Shown piece by piece: positions 63,909 to 64,000 of a DNA stretch of 64,000 bases. The stretch is from contig JACPCR010000060.1 in NCBI GenBank assembly GCA_016179685.1, positions 43,677-107,676 on the forward strand, given 5' to 3'. Origin of the DNA: Planctomycetota bacterium (GTDB taxonomy: Bacteria; Planctomycetota; PUPC01; JACPCR01). The notes beneath the pieces are model-generated. The model had not been told where the DNA came from. It was given only the letters and a program-made list of their open reading frames with translations, and made no database searches. Position numbers and translations under genes: made by a program. How positions within the stretch are numbered: position 1 is the first letter of the stretch; every line of letters begins with the position of its first letter.

Positions 63909-64000
63909 ATGGCCGATGCAAGACTCCAAGAGCTTGAGCGTCAGAATAGGCATCTCGAACGCGTGGTTGAGATGCAACGACGTGAGATTGCAGCGCTTCG
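63909..64000 (+). CDS. Start of a coiled-coil protein, cut by window edge
   Basis: ATG 63909 opens a frame to the window end with ADARLQELERQNRHLERVV and then EMQRREIAAL, a heptad-rich helix. Such N termini occur in IS66-type transposases and in many other proteins. No Shine-Dalgarno is obvious. Function cannot be told. Confidence 0.4.
   Translation, partial: MADARLQELERQNRHLERVVEMQRREIAAL

Overview
This is a GC-rich bacterial chromosome segment (by eye about 60% G+C) with genes on both strands, many short operons and unusually repeat-filled intergenic spaces. There is no rRNA, recognisable tRNA, CRISPR array, prophage or complete insertion sequence. The gene set suggests an uncultured bacterium of, or near, the Planctomycetota-Verrucomicrobiota-Omnitrophota group, or a candidate phylum such as Sumerlaeota or Hydrogenedentota. 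Supporting it are the tetrahydromethanopterin C1 genes fae and mtdB, large pseudopilins with C-terminal sandwich domains, a TIGR04073-like protein, two phytanoyl-CoA dioxygenases, a parallel beta-helix protein and a polytopic membrane protein of a type seen there. This placement is inference, not proof.

Layout. Positions 1-5416 are the end of a surface-polysaccharide locus: a partial glycosyltransferase, asparagine synthase and two nucleotide-sugar epimerase/dehydratases. A 90-bp tandem array (5643-6036) separates it from guaA-hisD-hisC-hisB (6352-11350). Then come an NRDE/TANGO2 protein, a DapA-like aldolase and an MBOAT acyltransferase with an SGNH partner (13788-16535). Positions 16754-24575 hold catabolic and metabolic genes (two PhyH, a Gfo/Idh oxidoreductase, transketolase, an HDAC-family deacetylase) and a decayed toxin-antitoxin pair. 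Positions 24787-30296 hold a sulfurtransferase and cysteine synthase, then gyrA coupled to a Ser/Thr kinase. Two paralogous degenerate-receiver/PilZ proteins follow, then ogt and a cell-shape operon mreD-mrdA-rodA (34482-38576). Positions 39111-50905 carry a dihydroorotate-dehydrogenase-like flavoprotein, a TPR protein, a beta-helix protein, a cupin, decayed genes and a polytopic membrane protein. Positions 51098-56599 hold two pseudopilins and the C1 genes mtdB and fae beside a divergent ATP-grasp gene. The right end has a TIGR04073-like protein, thiO, larE, an OstA-SUMF1 fusion, a DUF433 antitoxin and a fused two-domain iron-type ABC permease.

The most striking layer is the intergenic DNA. 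At least two families of dispersed hairpin elements recur on both strands. Family 1 has the core GAAGTGC-N4-GCACTTC with TAGTA...TACTA ends. Family 2 has GAAATCCGC...GCGGATTTC followed by a GC-rich hairpin with a TTC or GAA loop. In both, outer arms differ between copies but stay self-complementary, and several copies begin exactly at a gene's stop codon. Other notable items are the OstA-SUMF1 fusion that keeps the paired cysteines of formylglycine-generating enzymes, the receiver-like PilZ proteins without a phosphorylatable Asp, and a GyrA with Ala at the quinolone-relevant Ser position.
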